Below are positions 43,805 through 54,917 of a stretch of 64,000 bases of DNA, piece by piece. Positions within the stretch are counted from its first letter, which is position 1; each line of letters opens with the position of its first letter. This DNA comes from Anthoceros angustus (lineage: Eukaryota > Streptophyta > Anthocerotopsida > Anthocerotales > Anthocerotaceae). The stretch is from assembly GCA_010909165.1 (NCBI GenBank), contig VJWM01000103.1, positions 186,001-250,000 on the forward strand, given 5' to 3'. A program made the translations under genes and the position numbers. The notes beneath the pieces are model-generated. The model did no database searches. It was given only the letters and a program-made list of their open reading frames with translations, and was not told the DNA's origin.

Positions 43805-45972
43805 CTACGCAGCAGCCTCAATGTAGCCCTCTGTGGAAACATCCACGTAGCTGTTTGTTGCTTCATCGAATTTGAACCTAGAAAAAGTTGCCATCAACCT
43901 TTATTAAGCAACCCAATGTTACAGGGAGCATAAAAACGGGAGCCAAGAGACATCTCGCGTGTAAATAAGACATCGCATTACATTACAGGCAGTACTGAAG
44001 AAGAACTCACCAGTTTCCAGAGACTGCATTGCAGAAAAGACCCGAAACCACATCATAATAGTAACCCAGCTCACCATTGTAATAGTAGCTGCAGAACATG
44101 TCGGAGACACAGAAATGAGACTAAAAAGCCATTAAAGTGTCACAGATTTGGAGGTGGGCAGAAAGGACATTTCTCCAGCAACAAAAACTCTGATCAGACA
44201 TGCAGCTGACTGACTATGCTTCATCCAGGGACAGCCTGCTCAGCTGTCAAGTACTCACCCTGTAGACTCATCCAACACATAACCCGAACTTGCTGCCGCA
44301 GTGTCAGCTGCAGGAGAAGGCATGTCAGGAACTGACAGATGGTGGCATATACCTTACAGAGCTGCAACCTTCATGAAATTACTAACTTCCATCACTGTGT
44401 GCAGAGGAGAGTAAGAGCATCCTACATCCACCAGCAGTAGCTCCCAATTGACTTATGTCATTCGTCTCTGCAGCCATAGATGTCTCAGACTCTTGTGCCC
44501 TGATGTGTGCAGAAGGAGTCTCATTTTGTCCATCCTCGCTACCAAACATATCAAAACTGTCGTGGGCTTCTGTGGAGCTCACAACCGCTGTACTGCTGCT
44601 CTCAGCACCAGAAGCTCCTGTCCAAAAGCCAAATCTCTTAGAACGAATCTTCAGCTCACTGTGATCAGACCCAGAAAACACTTGCAAGCTCATTCGAAGA
44701 ACAAAAAGTAAAACTCACCAGCACCAAGCAGAAACGTTTCTCGCGTCTGACTGTAGACATCTGCCAAGCAATCAAACCATCCTGAGCAGCAGTTATCTCT
44801 TTCAACAAAGGATGAAGCTCTCATGGAAGACAAGTTATGCACTCACCCATGTCACCATCGTCCAGTAATCTCATTGCATCTTCAGTGAGGCCGTCGAACA
44901 CAACCTTGGTGGAGGCTGGCATACGCCCATTGCGCTGCCCGTCTTTAGAAGACCCCTTCAGCCTCCTCAAGGCATGGAGAACCTTGTTTAAAATAATAAT
45001 CGGACTTCAGCAGGTTAGTCTCACTGAATATTCAACCAGCCGGAAGAACAAGAAGAGCTACGAAGTGCAGATGGCCACTCACTATGACCATCTGTTTATG
45101 AAATGCTGGACAAGAAGATGTGCACCGTTTCTCCTGGCTGGAGGACATCTGCGATTCGGCGCTTGATTTCCCTAGTCTCCTTCAGCGACAATTCTCTGAC
45201 GACAACCTCTTCTTCCTCTGGCTGAGCACTATTGCTCCTCACAGCAGTAGTTGCCTCCACACTGTCAAGCCAAGCATCCTGCCAGCAGCTAACTTCCAGT
45301 AATAAAACATCCAAGCACAGAGCATCAGTCAGAACTAAAGCCGCGGCAGAATGTTCAACAATCCCCACCTTCAGATCATTGTCAACCCGATACTCAACAT
45401 AATTGCCCTCCGCATCGAAATATCCCTCCTCCCGCTCTTGCTTCAGGTTAAATGGTTCAATCCTAACGCCATCATCCTCCTCCTCTTCTACTGCCTGCTG
45501 AGCAATTTCACGTCAGGTACCATAACCAGGCCACCGTACCAGCACTTGATGGCTGAATTCTGAAGAAGCATATGAAGTCACCTCATAGTCCTCTTCGGCG
45601 CCCACCAAGTCCTCAGCATCGTCCTCCGCGTTCCGCAGCTGCTCCGCCATAAGAGTGCGTTTCATAGCGCGCTCCTTGGCCGCAGCCCGAGGGTTGGTGG
45701 GCAGCATTGGTCCATCCTCTTCACCCTCGACATTTCCAAGTTTCCTGCCAGAGGCTTGCTCTGAAGCACCTTTCTTTCCTTTTGGAAATCGCGGCCTCTT
45801 CTGTCTGCAGGGAGAAGCTCTAACGAAGCTCAACCCGATCAATTAACCACTCAAAATACCCATACAGACGGCAGAAATTGAGCTCTACGTACCTTGGAGG
45901 TCCATCGTCGGTATCAGAAACAGACTGCGAGAAGCGCACCCGCTTGCGTGTGGCGTGTGGCAACACGTCCAT
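43805..45972 (-). CDS. CD2BP2/Lin1-like U5 snRNP-associated protein, 10 exons
   Basis: Homologues of human CD2BP2 and yeast Lin1 help assemble the U5/tri-snRNP of the spliceosome; plants have one (AT5G09390-type). Minus-strand exons 45972-45893, 45804-45582, 45497-45369, 45278-45126, 44982-44847, 44760-44719, 44680-44432, 44307-44259, 44088-44011 and 43877-43805 join to 403 aa. Landmarks: basic N-terminus (RKRVRFSQ, KRPRFPKGKKG), DPRAAAKER-like TNPRAAAKERAMKR, IEPFNLKQEREEGYFDAEGN with YVEYR, DAWLDSVE, IKRRIADVLQPGETV and LHALRRLKG, TEDAMRLLDDG. The C-terminus (SGYVLDESTG, YYYNGELGYYYD, SGLFCNAVSGNWF) has the aromatic repeats of an OCRE-type module; a classical GYF domain is not evident. Nuclear by family. 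All splice phases agree. Confidence 0.9.
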
Positions 45973-46190
45973 GAACCTGGATGCTTGATCTCAGCCTGCG
46001 TGCTCGCGGGCGTGATGGGTCTACGATCACCTCGTTCAACCCTTCGCTGAGGATTTCTGGAAAACGACGCAATTCTATCCCTAGCAGTGCTTTCATAAAG
46101 TGGTACATACACAAGTAATTCTGCACAAAACAACACACGTGTGGGGTAGGATGAGTACCTATTAAATATGTATGGAGAGTGGAAGGCCCC

Positions 46191-46270
46191 GGTCACTATA
46201 GTTCGTCGGGGTTTAATGCGAGGTTGCCTTGATCTAGTGGGGCCCACCACTCAGTCTCTCTCCTCTCCGC
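46191..46270 (+). repeat. Left terminal inverted repeat of the MULE
   Basis: About 80% identical by eye to the reverse complement of 48163-48241. The shared core is gggtttaatgcnnggttgcc. Confidence 0.85.
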
Positions 46271-46533
46271 TGCCACCGGCACGGCCTGCCGGTCTCAAGC
46301 GCCAAGAGGCTCATGTCATGCCTCATGTCATGAGCATGACCTCATGCTATGACCATGTCTGCTTGCGCATGGCATGCATGTCATACATAACCAGAGGCGA
46401 AACAAACCCTAAAATATGTTTCCATTTGAAATAGAAAGTAAGCATCATTTTTGGCGGGTTCACTTCACACTGAACTCGATTAAGCAATACCTCCGTGCAG
46501 CCCAATGTTCTGAACACCGAATTGTGACTTGCA

Positions 46534-47928
46534 ATGGCAACTAAGATGGAGATTGAAGATCTTCCCTACGGTTGGGAGGTGCAAAAGCCGCCAGGTGGCT
46601 TGTTCAACATGCAACATCTCAAGTTTTCACCCACTGTTATAGCAAGACGGTATCAGGTTGCTTCTAAGGATTGTGTGCCCGCTATCTCTAGATTTGCCAT
46701 TATTCCATGGAACAGGGTGTCTGACTTGGTGGTAGGAGAAGGCAAGAATGTGCAGTTCCCCACATACTTTTGGAAGGAGACGGATAAGAAGCAAGTTGCC
46801 TCCAACAGCAGCCGTAAAACTAATGTTTGGGCTTATTTGTGCCACACGAAATACTGGTGTGCATTTGGGAAAGCTGATCTTCGTGATGATAATGCAGCAA
46901 AACAGGCTTCAAGCAGTGTAGGAAAACGGAAAGCCAAGATCTTGAGAGGTCAGAGTATCAAACATGGTTGCCAGTACCACTTTGATGTGAAGCAGCTTGC
47001 TATCAGCCTGGCGATTGTGTTTTGTGATTCATTTGAACATGTAGACCAATCTGGACAAATCTGCCACAGACTTCAATATACAGCAAAGCCTCGCTCAAGG
47101 TTTGCTCCCCGTTTAAGTGAGGACATCCATGCTGCTGTGAGGCAGCGTCTATTTGTTGGTGTAACAAAGAGGCTGATATACCTCGAGCATGTGGAGCAAG
47201 TAGAATTGAAAGCACAAACTAGTGATTATGAACCTTATCGCGATGATTTTTACAGCCACACGACATTAACAACATTGCCTCTCAATTGTTTGCGGGGTTC
47301 TATCAGTATCACCCCAACAATGAGATTAGTGTTGGTTTGTGGATAAAGGCTCACAAGGACCTTGTCGGTATCATTCATTTCCTCCCCTTAGTGATTGGCT
47401 TGCAAAAGCGATTTCCAGTTCCATGATTATGTAATTTGGGAATGGGAATGTCATATCCATGGGCCACGTTCGGGACCAACAAATACAAGTTTTCACTGTA
47501 CACACTTTTGGTGTTTGATAGTTACTATAACGGAGTGCCTGTTGCCTGGATTGTTACAGATAGTGGGACGATGATATTCGATCTTGGTTGCAAGCTTTCA
47601 AGGACCATATTGGTAAACCTTGCCGAGAATGGCAACCAAGTGCCTTTACGGTGAGCGATGCATTGCAGCCATTCACAATGTATGGGGCGTGACAGTTCCA
47701 GTGTTGTTATGCTTGTGGCATGTCAAAAAGTGCTGGTTACGATATTTGTTATTGAAGGTCCGGAACTGGGAAGTTCGGGTTGCAATCTTCCAACGCCTTG
47801 GTCACATTATGTACCTATCCCGGCGGTGGCAAACTGAAGATGAGGCCCACAAAATACTGCAACAAGTGTATGTAGATTTTGGAGACAACGCTCCGAGTTT
47901 CATTGAGTATTTCATTGAGTTTCATTGA
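46534..47928 (+). pseudogene. MULE transposase, frame-shifted
   Basis: The first open part (46534-47346, 270 aa) has an N-terminal DNA-binding-like region with HGCQYHFDVKQLA and PRLSEDIHAAVRQRLF. After a stop and frame changes, 47440-47654 shows the catalytic-domain core FGTNKYKFSLYTLLVFDSYY and NGVPVAWIVTDS, and 47690-47760 shows VPVLLCLWHVKKCWLRYLL, the conserved C/D-x-WH-V motif of MULE transposases. The catalytic acidic residues cannot all be placed because the frame changes at least three times. It is non-functional. Confidence 0.8.
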
Positions 47929-48162
47929 GTATGTCAATTTAATTACCCTGTATCAAAATTCGGTTATGTCCAGCAAAAGATATGTACGATAACGTGCATC
48001 TCGTATACCAGGCCTCACTCCCGCGTGCTCTACAACTTTGGGTTCTTCGCCACTCACACGGGATGCGTCCCTGTTCTCATGTATGTGCCCATGTGTTACT
48101 TAGCAGTCCGTATGTTTCCATGTGTATGGTGCACACACTCGGCTCCATTCCCGGTCGCAAGT

Positions 48163-48241
48163 CACGGATGAGAGAGACAGATGGTAGGCCCCACCACATC
48201 AAGGCAACCAAGCATTAAACCCCTGACGAATTTTAGTGAGC
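48163..48241 (-). repeat. Right terminal inverted repeat of the MULE
   Basis: Partner of 46191-46270. Its outer end is set by the gtgagc / ggtcac correspondence. Confidence 0.85.
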
Positions 48242-48779
48242 GGAAGTTTTTGATAGAAGTTCAGAGACAATAATGGAGGAGACTTTATTGAGAAGAAGAG
48301 ATGGGAAAACCCATCTACCCTGAAAGGAGGACAATCCACTAAAGGGCTAATAGTCAAGAAGGCTAGCCCTCACTATTGCCAACCCCGAAGCTACCTACCG
48401 CCCCAATTATGTTGTGGTCCGAGATGAGAAAAGGCCTACCTACAATCGGTGCCGATGACACCATGTCTCCTGCGCTCGTTGCCTACTTGTAAATAGCGTT
48501 GGCGGCGCCCTCTGCGAACCTTGCGCCTGTATCAAAAAGCCACCACAGGAAAGAAACACGATAATTTTGCAAGGGGGAATATACAAACCACTCTTCTTCT
48601 GGGGTCGAACCCTCTTAACCAAATACTGCCCAGTTTGAAAATAGCCTTTTTACGTCAGTTCAAAACATCACCCCCATTCCTGAGGTACAAACACTTACAC
48701 ACCAAATGTTTACCAGTTGCCTCCACTATAATGACCCCTCAGTGCCGACTGGCCGGCGCCCTGAGGGGTCTATCACAAC
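48242..48779. other. Spacer between MULE and first gypsy fragment
   Basis: No gene. A tgagaaaagg / tccgagatg stretch near 48415-48440 and short polypyrimidine runs could be remnants of an LTR. Nothing is firm. Confidence 0.3.
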
Positions 48780-49198
48780 ACTCAAGCCTTGTACTACATT
48801 GTGGGGAACTATTGGTGGACTTTCTATACCACAAAAAAAATGGACCTTTCACCGTCAATCCAATGTTTTGAGTCTGTCTACTTTAGAATGGAGGAATATG
48901 ACGGGGGCTACGTTGTGACTCATCCGGTGCCTGAGCGGACTACTGAATCCAACACCATTGCTAAATTACGCATTCGTTCCACCAACACAATAATTATGGA
49001 AGATCCCCTTCACAAAATTGACACAGTCCTTAACCAGGCTAGTGCAAGCAATGGAGAAGCCGCCTTGGTAGGTACCCTACCAATGTCCTGAGACAGCCCC
49101 AGCAAACTTTGCCTACCTTGGTGAGCTTTCCCAACTCCTATGCGTATAGGGGCCAAGGAACAGGCTTGCTTCTCAATACCAATACTCGGGATTGGGAG

Positions 49199-50165
49199 GA
49201 GCCCTTGTGGAGGAGGCGGGAGGCGCATCATGGGATTTCACACCCATACCACTGCTCCACACCCGTCATTGTTGTGCCGCTTTAAGGCGAGTTATGGATC
49301 TCACAACTCGACACGGCTTGTGAGTGCTTGCCTTTTCAACTCCTATCCCGATCCAGGACACTCGGTGGAGTTGCGTCACAGGCACACCTGACGGCCGATG
49401 CTGCATTTGCCCTTCCCGCTACACCACTGGTCTTATTGGTGGATGCGGGGAGAGAGCATGAGGCATGGGCGCCCATGAATGTTTTTTGACATCCACCGGT
49501 GGTGGTGGAGTCCATGGCGCATACAATCCGAGGGGCGGAGACAAGCCACCAGCACCTAAGCTCAAGCTATGTCTTGAGACTTTTCCATGGACCATGGGAC
49601 CCAAGCTTATGGACAACACTTGGTGTGTTACATTGTGGGGAACTATTGGTGGACTTTCTATACCACAAAAATGGACCTTTCACCGTCAATCCAATGTTTT
49701 GAGTCTGTCTACTTTAGAATGGAGGAGCCCACTGTGGAGGAGCGGAGCGCATCATGGGATTTCACACCCATACCACGGCAGCAGGCCACCGCCCGGCATG
49801 CCGCTTTAGGCGAGTTATGGATCTCACAACTCGACACGGCTTGTGAGTGCTTGCTTTTCAACTCCTATCCCGATCCAGGACACTCGGTGGAGTTGCGCGC
49901 CCTGGGCACACCTGACGGCCGATGCTGCATTTGCCCTTCCCAGCTACACCACTGGTCTTATTGGTGGATCACGGGGAGAGAGCATGAGGCATGGGCGCCA
50001 TGAATGTTTTGAGTCACATCCGGTGGTGGCTGGAGTCCGATGGCGCATACAATCCCGAGGGCGGAGACAAGCCACCAGCACCTAAGCTCAAGCTATGTGC
50101 TGAGACTTTTCCATGGACCATGGGACCCAAGCTTAGCGCTGGACAACACTTGGTGTGTTACATTG
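49199..50165. repeat. ~530-bp tandem duplication inside gypsy fragment A
   Basis: 49199-49724 and 49725-50165 share long identical blocks such as gcatcatgggatttcacacc, gttatggatctcacaactcg, gacactcggtggagttgcg and ttgagacttttccatggacc. A shorter third copy of the segment cattgtggggaactattggt... lies at 48793-48893. The copies differ in many small insertions and deletions as well as substitutions. Confidence 0.88.
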
Positions 50166-50985
50166 ACGATGTGCTTGTCCACAGCGTGGACTTTGAGTCA
50201 CATCTGGTCCATTTGGAGGACCTGTTTCAGCGATTGAGGAAGGCACAGCTGACATGCCACCCGGCTAAGTGTGAATTCGGCAATGATATCGTTGCGTATC
50301 TTGGACACCGAATCGTGCCCAAAGGGGTGATGCCACACTCAGCCAAGGTGCAGGCCATCTTGCAGGTCAAGGAGCCTACAAATGTGTCGGCGCGGCGGGC
50401 CTTCTTGGGACTATGTAATTACTACCGAGTCTACATCCAAGGTTTTAGCTGGATTGCCAAGCCCCTCAACGACTTGCTACGCAAGGACGCCATTTGAGCT
50501 GGACAGAGGACAAACAGCAGGCCTTGATTTCTTTGAAGGCTCGGTGGCCAAGCTCTGTCATGGCTAGGCCTGATTTTGAGAAGCCGTTAAATCGTGCACA
50601 CCGACTGGAGCATTTTGGGGCTTGGAGCCGTGTTGGCTCAGCTAGATGAGGAAGGACAGGAGAGGGTGATTGCCTATGCCTCTCGCAGCAACAATCGGGC
50701 TGAAGCAAATTACAGCAGTTACCAAGGGGAATGCTTAGCGGCCGTGTGGGCAGTTTGCCATTTCCGGCCCTACCTCTATGGTAAACCCTTCACGCTAGTC
50801 ACTGACCATCAGCCTCTCAAGTGGCTGATGACCAACACCAAGCTCAGCGGGAAGCTGGCCAGGTGGGCCATGATTCTGCAAGATTATGAGTTTCAAGTTG
50901 TCCACCGCCGGAATCAAACACCAGAATGCCGACACGCTGTCCCGAATCCCAGTGACAGTTGTGAGGATGCAACTGAAGCAAGGCA
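50130..50985 (+). pseudogene. Gypsy reverse transcriptase C-terminus and RNase H
   Basis: HLVCYIDDVLVHS carries the YIDD catalytic box of the reverse transcriptase, followed by YLGHRIVPKGV, FLGLCNYYRVYI and AKPLNDLLRKDA, then a stop near 50497. RNase H follows in another frame (HTDWSILGLGAVLAQL, IAYASRSNNRAEANYS, YQGECLAAVWAV, TDHQPLKWL). The N-terminal half of the reverse transcriptase is absent. Confidence 0.88.
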
Positions 50986-51237
50986 AGATGCTGATCCCAG
51001 CGGATGCAAGCTGATGGTTTGGCAGAGCGGATGGTTCAGACCATCAAGAAGGCTCGAGTCATTGGACAGCTGGAGGTGGTGGTGGAGACAAACGGCCCAA
51101 GGATGTGGGAGGATTCCAACTTGCTGACCTTCTTGCAGACTAGATAGTTGAATCCGACCATGGATGCAAGCTGATGGTTTGGCAGAGCGACCACCTCTCT
51201 ACTACTGGCGAGATGGTCTGCTACGAAGTCGCCAAAT

Positions 51238-52350
51238 GGAGTGGAGCGTCTTGTCCCACCGCCGGCTGACTGGGAGCAGCTGATCCATCGAGTGCACAAC
51301 GACATGGGGCACTTTTGGAGTCAAGCGCACTTACAGCATGTTGGTGCCTCATTTCTATTGGTACGGTATGCATGCTCAAAGTCAAGCAACAGGTGGCCTG
51401 CTGTGAGGAATGTGACAGGGTGAAGACGTCCTTCACCATGCAGCACCCCCAACTCCACCCATTGCCGATCATGGGGCTGTTTTCAGATGGTCGTGTGATT
51501 TGATCGGGAGTTACCCAGAACACCCGGGAATGTATACATCCTTGTCATGATGGAGCATTTTTCCAAGTGGGTAGAGGTGGTGGTGCTGCCCGACAAGACC
51601 ACGTGTAGCACAGCGCAAGCCTTCCTACAAAATGTGCTGGGACGATTCGGCAGTTGCGCCGAGTGTTTGACAGACCAAGGTTCAGAGTTCAGGGGGGAGT
51701 TTTAGGATCTGCTGGACGCAGCCCTCATTGATCACCGCCGCACCAGTCGGGACCACCCTCAAGCTGATGGTTTGGCAAAGCGGACGGTTCAGACCATCAA
51801 GAAGGGCTCAGGAAACTCTGTCTACAGTTGCCCAAGACCGAGTGGGATCTGTCACTCCCATATATTGCCATGGGATACCGCATGAGCAAGCATGCCATGC
51901 TCGCTCACTTTAGCCCCTACTTTCTGCTGTTTGGAAGGGAGCCACTGCCCCCTAGTTCCATTGCCAAGCAAATGTACAAGGTGGTGGACTTGGATGACCC
52001 AGCAGTGTGGGCTCGAGTCATTGGACAGCGGGCTGCTCTCTTTTGCCAAGCAATGCCTATGGCCATGGCCAATTTGCGCATTGCTCAGCATCGAGACACC
52101 CTCCGCTATGCCCACACTCGAAGTGGTAGTTTTCGCCCCAAGCTAAAGAGATTTCAGGTGGGGACTTCATCTACTTACAGCGGCAAACCCAGGATACCTT
52201 GGACACCACCAGCAGCCGGCATGTGCTACGGGTCAAGGAGGTTAGACCCAATGGGGTCCTGTTGTTGCAAGGAGCTGATGGGCGCACAACCACCGACCAC
52301 ATGAAGAATTGTGCGCCCTGCCACCTCCCAAATCTTGATCCCACCATTGT
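51238..52350 (+). pseudogene. Gypsy integrase, catalytic residues lost
   Basis: Pieces of the HHCC zinc finger (HRVHNDMGHF, CCEECDRVK) and core are readable through several frameshifts. The first catalytic Asp position reads Glu (MMEHFSKWVEV), the second Asp remains (CLTDQGSEF), and the third, Glu, reads Lys (ADGLAKRTVQTIKKG). The C-terminal part has LPKTEWDLSLPYIAMGYRMS, SPYFLLFGREP and HVLRVKEVRPNGVLLLQG. No chromodomain follows. Confidence 0.85.
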
Positions 52351-52381
52351 CACCGCCGATTGGATTCCTCCAGCAGATTAC

Positions 52382-52525
52382 CCATGTCAAGTATGCCAGC
52401 GCGTCGATGATTCAGACTTGATCTTTGTGCGATGGCTGTAACGGAGGATACCATCTGTCGCTTGACTCCACCTGTCCGAGGTGCCCGACTAGTTGTGGTA
52501 CTGCCCCGTTGTGCGTCAACACACA
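52382..52525 (+). pseudogene. PHD-type zinc finger following the integrase, frame-shifted
   Basis: After the integrase C-terminus, CQVCQRVDDSD is followed in the +1 frame by CDGCNGGYHLS, then in further frames by a LTPP piece and by WYC. The order C-x2-C, then C-D-G-C-x4-H, then W-Y-C-P is that of a PHD finger (Cys4-His-Cys3), a reader of histone H3 tails. At least two small length changes and one stop (TAG near 52489) break it. It lies where chromoviruses carry a chromodomain. Confidence 0.7.
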
Positions 52526-52665
52526 CTACAGTGGGCACTTATCATCCAGACTCAAACAGTGGGGAGGGAGGGGGAACAAGAGAACTACATTTTCATCTGG
52601 GACTAGCACAATTAGCGTCCATGGTGAGAAGGAGAACCTCAGCGGTGCTAATGTGGTGACAGGCA

Positions 52666-52770
52666 GCCATCCTCGGACAGTCCCAAGTGCGGATACTGGC
52701 CGGGGCAGTCCCAAGCCTGACAGCCGGGGCAGTCCCAAGTGCGGATACTGGGACAGTCCCAAGCCACAGC
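52666..52770. repeat. Short tandem repeats (cagtcccaagtgcggatact)
   Basis: Four to five units of ~20-30 bp with ggacagtcccaag or ggggcagtcccaag alternate with tgcggatactgg or cctgacagcc. Confidence 0.85.
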
Positions 52771-52870
52771 GTAAGCAGTCCAGTACCAAGCATACTCGGG
52801 ACACCTTGACCTCATACGACTATCGTGCAAACAACAGCTTAGAGTCGGCGGATGTGGTGACTAAAGATGG

Positions 52871-52940
52871 GCTCGATCCGGCGTCCGGGACTCTCGATCC
52901 GGCGTCCGGGACTCTCCCGATCCGGCGTCCGGGACTCACT
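52871..52940. repeat. Three 21-bp units (gatccggcgtccgggactc)
   Basis: Three almost perfect units in direct order; the middle joint has an extra ccc. Each unit contains the palindromic-looking tccggcgtccggga. Confidence 0.93.
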
Positions 52941-53000
52941 CAGGCCCAACGTCCCAGGACACTCTCAGTCCCAGCAACTTGAGGTTGTCTTAGGACCTAC

Positions 53001-53829
53001 TTCTTACTTACCTTAGCCTTATTTTCCTTTTGTTGAGATAGGCTAGGGGTAGTTGCTTGAAGGGTATATATATATATTTGACCAACCAAACTAACACATT
53101 TACATTAGTTTTCAGGTGTGTTTAGGTAGTGTTGGTTTCATTAACAACACGTAGGAGTTGACTTAGGTTAGCCATAGGTGTACCCTAGAACTCCTGCAGG
53201 TGAAGGACGCCCATGATGACTCACACCAAGGGTGCTGAGGCCGTAGGAATCATGGGAAAGCAAGGGACCAACTGCCAAGTGAATCTGAGCGTGAAGATTG
53301 AGATGGGCTGGACAAAAGGAGGCGCCCATTGTAGGTGTTGTTGAAGTCGTGCACGAGGCCCGTAAGGAGAAAGAAGCATTGTAATTTATGGGAATTTTGG
53401 TGTGTGGAATGTGTTGATGTTTTCCTTGGGATCGAACTTGGGAGGCGATCCGCATCGTGGGCGCAATTTCCGGACCGCCCGGCCTACCGTGTGAGGCCCG
53501 CTACATCCAAGCGGCGATGCAATTCAACGTGAGCGATTTTTGAACAAGAGACCAACAGTGTTTCTCAGCATAGGGGTTTGTCTTCTTACGGAGATCTCAG
53601 ATAACTCAACGTGACTGAGAGGGAGAGTTAGAATAGTGCAGACTGCGTTGGTTAAGGTCGACTAGACCAGACCCAATGTGGATTAGTCAAACTAGACTCC
53701 GCTAGTTGGTAGTTAGTTAACTAGCAGGCTAGTGAAAGGACACACCCCCTTGTAACCATCCTTTATAAGCCCACCTATGAACCAAACATATTCATTGTTA
53801 ATAAAGCATCTGCTTGATACAAGACGCTT
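53001..53829. other. Possible LTR remnant before gypsy fragment B
   Basis: 53,570-53,829 has an LTR-like layout: gttagttaactagcaggcta, then cctttataagccc (promoter-like) and attgttaataaagcatc (polyadenylation-like). tatatatatat lies at 53069. It runs into gypsy RNase H coding sequence at about 53868. No second copy is present, so it is only a suggestion. Confidence 0.35.
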
Positions 53830-54194
53830 CCGCATATGCATCTCTAACTGGTTTTGTTGCTACAAAAGTTTGATTATGATGTGGAAACAAGGCCAGGGAA
53901 GCAGCATCAGAATGCTGATTTTGTTTCTCGCCTTGAGGCCACAAACGACCGATTTCCTGACGAGGAGTTGGTCGGCGTAGCCCAGATCGGAAGGGGAGGA
54001 TATGAGCACGGTGTAGCTGGCCTAGGTGCATAGCAGGACTTGTTGCCAGGCAGAGAGAAATGGCTGGCGGGGAGTGTTGAGCAGAAATGTTGCGTGACGA
54101 TTTGGAAATACGAAGGAGGACAAAAGCACGCTAGCATGAGCACGAGGAGAAGGCTAGAGTACTCCTCGAGGGTGAGCAGTCAGGAGGGCTGCAA

Positions 54195-54833
54195 GTGGAG
54201 GCCACGTCGTTGGCAATAGTGGCAGGAGAAACAAGGGAGAAACCGCCGTTTGCAAGAAAAGGGGCGAACCCACCAAATTGGTGTGCTAAGGAGTTGTGTG
54301 CGCTAGAGCTTGGAGGGGGAGATGGCTCTAGAGCAGCGTGTACGGAGGAGAATGGTGCAGAAACCCCTTCCCAGAGTGAACTTGCAGAAGAAACTTTCGT
54401 GGGTGACGTCGAAACCACCATCACGAAAGTGCAGCAAAGTGAGGATATTACCATGGAAGCGCGGTCTGGACTTGGTCATGTGACTAAGAAGAAAGGAGAT
54501 GAAGAAACAAGGGCGCCCTCGCAAAGGGAGCATGCCAACGGGTTGCAAGCACGATTACCTGCAGCTTCGGCAAGGCAAGGAGAAATTGGTTTTATGAACG
54601 AGGTGGAACATGAGACTGCATCCATGACGTCTGTGTCTGGTAGTAGTCGATCTAGAAGGAGGCGGCATGGTGTGTTTGGGAGGAGGAGATTAGAACGCGA
54701 GGGACTCCCCTGTCCCCCTTATCTGTTGAATGGTGAGGTACGAAAATTCTTAGAGTATGGAGTCATGCCGGATGGTCTGTCTAGAGAGGGGCACGCTGTT
54801 TTTCTTCACAAGGCAGCCCCTTATTGTCTATGA
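54195..54833 (+). pseudogene. Linker open frame between RNase H and integrase, fragment B
   Basis: 212 codons without a stop, rich in Glu/Arg/Ser, ending GVMPDGLSREGHAVFLHKAA, which leads into integrase. The region has no family match that I know. The open frame begins with a non-ATG codon and continues upstream, so it is part of a polyprotein and not a separate gene. Confidence 0.5.
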
Positions 54834-54917
54834 GATGGGGTCTTGTACAAGCTTGGTCCGAACGAGAAGATTTGACGATGTTTAGAAGGGAGAGAAGCTT
54901 CTCTTGTCACAGAAGCT

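Larger units (their letters stand above)
46191..48241 (+). mobile_element. Mutator-like element (MULE) with terminal inverted repeats
   Basis: 46191-46270 and the reverse complement of 48241-48163 align from end to end: ggtcactatagttcgtc / gctcactaaaattcgtc, then ggggtttaatgc, ggttgccttgat and gtggggcc, then ctctctc. The ~80-bp inverted repeats frame a decayed MULE transposase gene in a 2.05-kb element. Flanks are ggaaggcccc (left) and ggaagttttt (right), perhaps a decayed 9-10 bp target duplication that differs mainly by C-to-T changes. Transposase and size fit MuDR/Mutator; the element is dead because the gene is broken. Confidence 0.85.
48780..53000 (+). mobile_element. Ty3/gypsy retrotransposon fragment A, rearranged
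   Basis: In order: tandem copies of a ~530-bp segment (49199-50165), the end of reverse transcriptase, RNase H, integrase zinc finger and core, an integrase C-terminal region, and a PHD-like finger near 52385-52520. The order RT-RNase H-integrase defines Ty3/gypsy. Stops, frameshifts and copied integrase pieces (caagctgatggtttggca at about 51006, 51170 and 51761) show it is dead. No matching LTR pair was found, so the borders are approximate. Confidence 0.85.
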
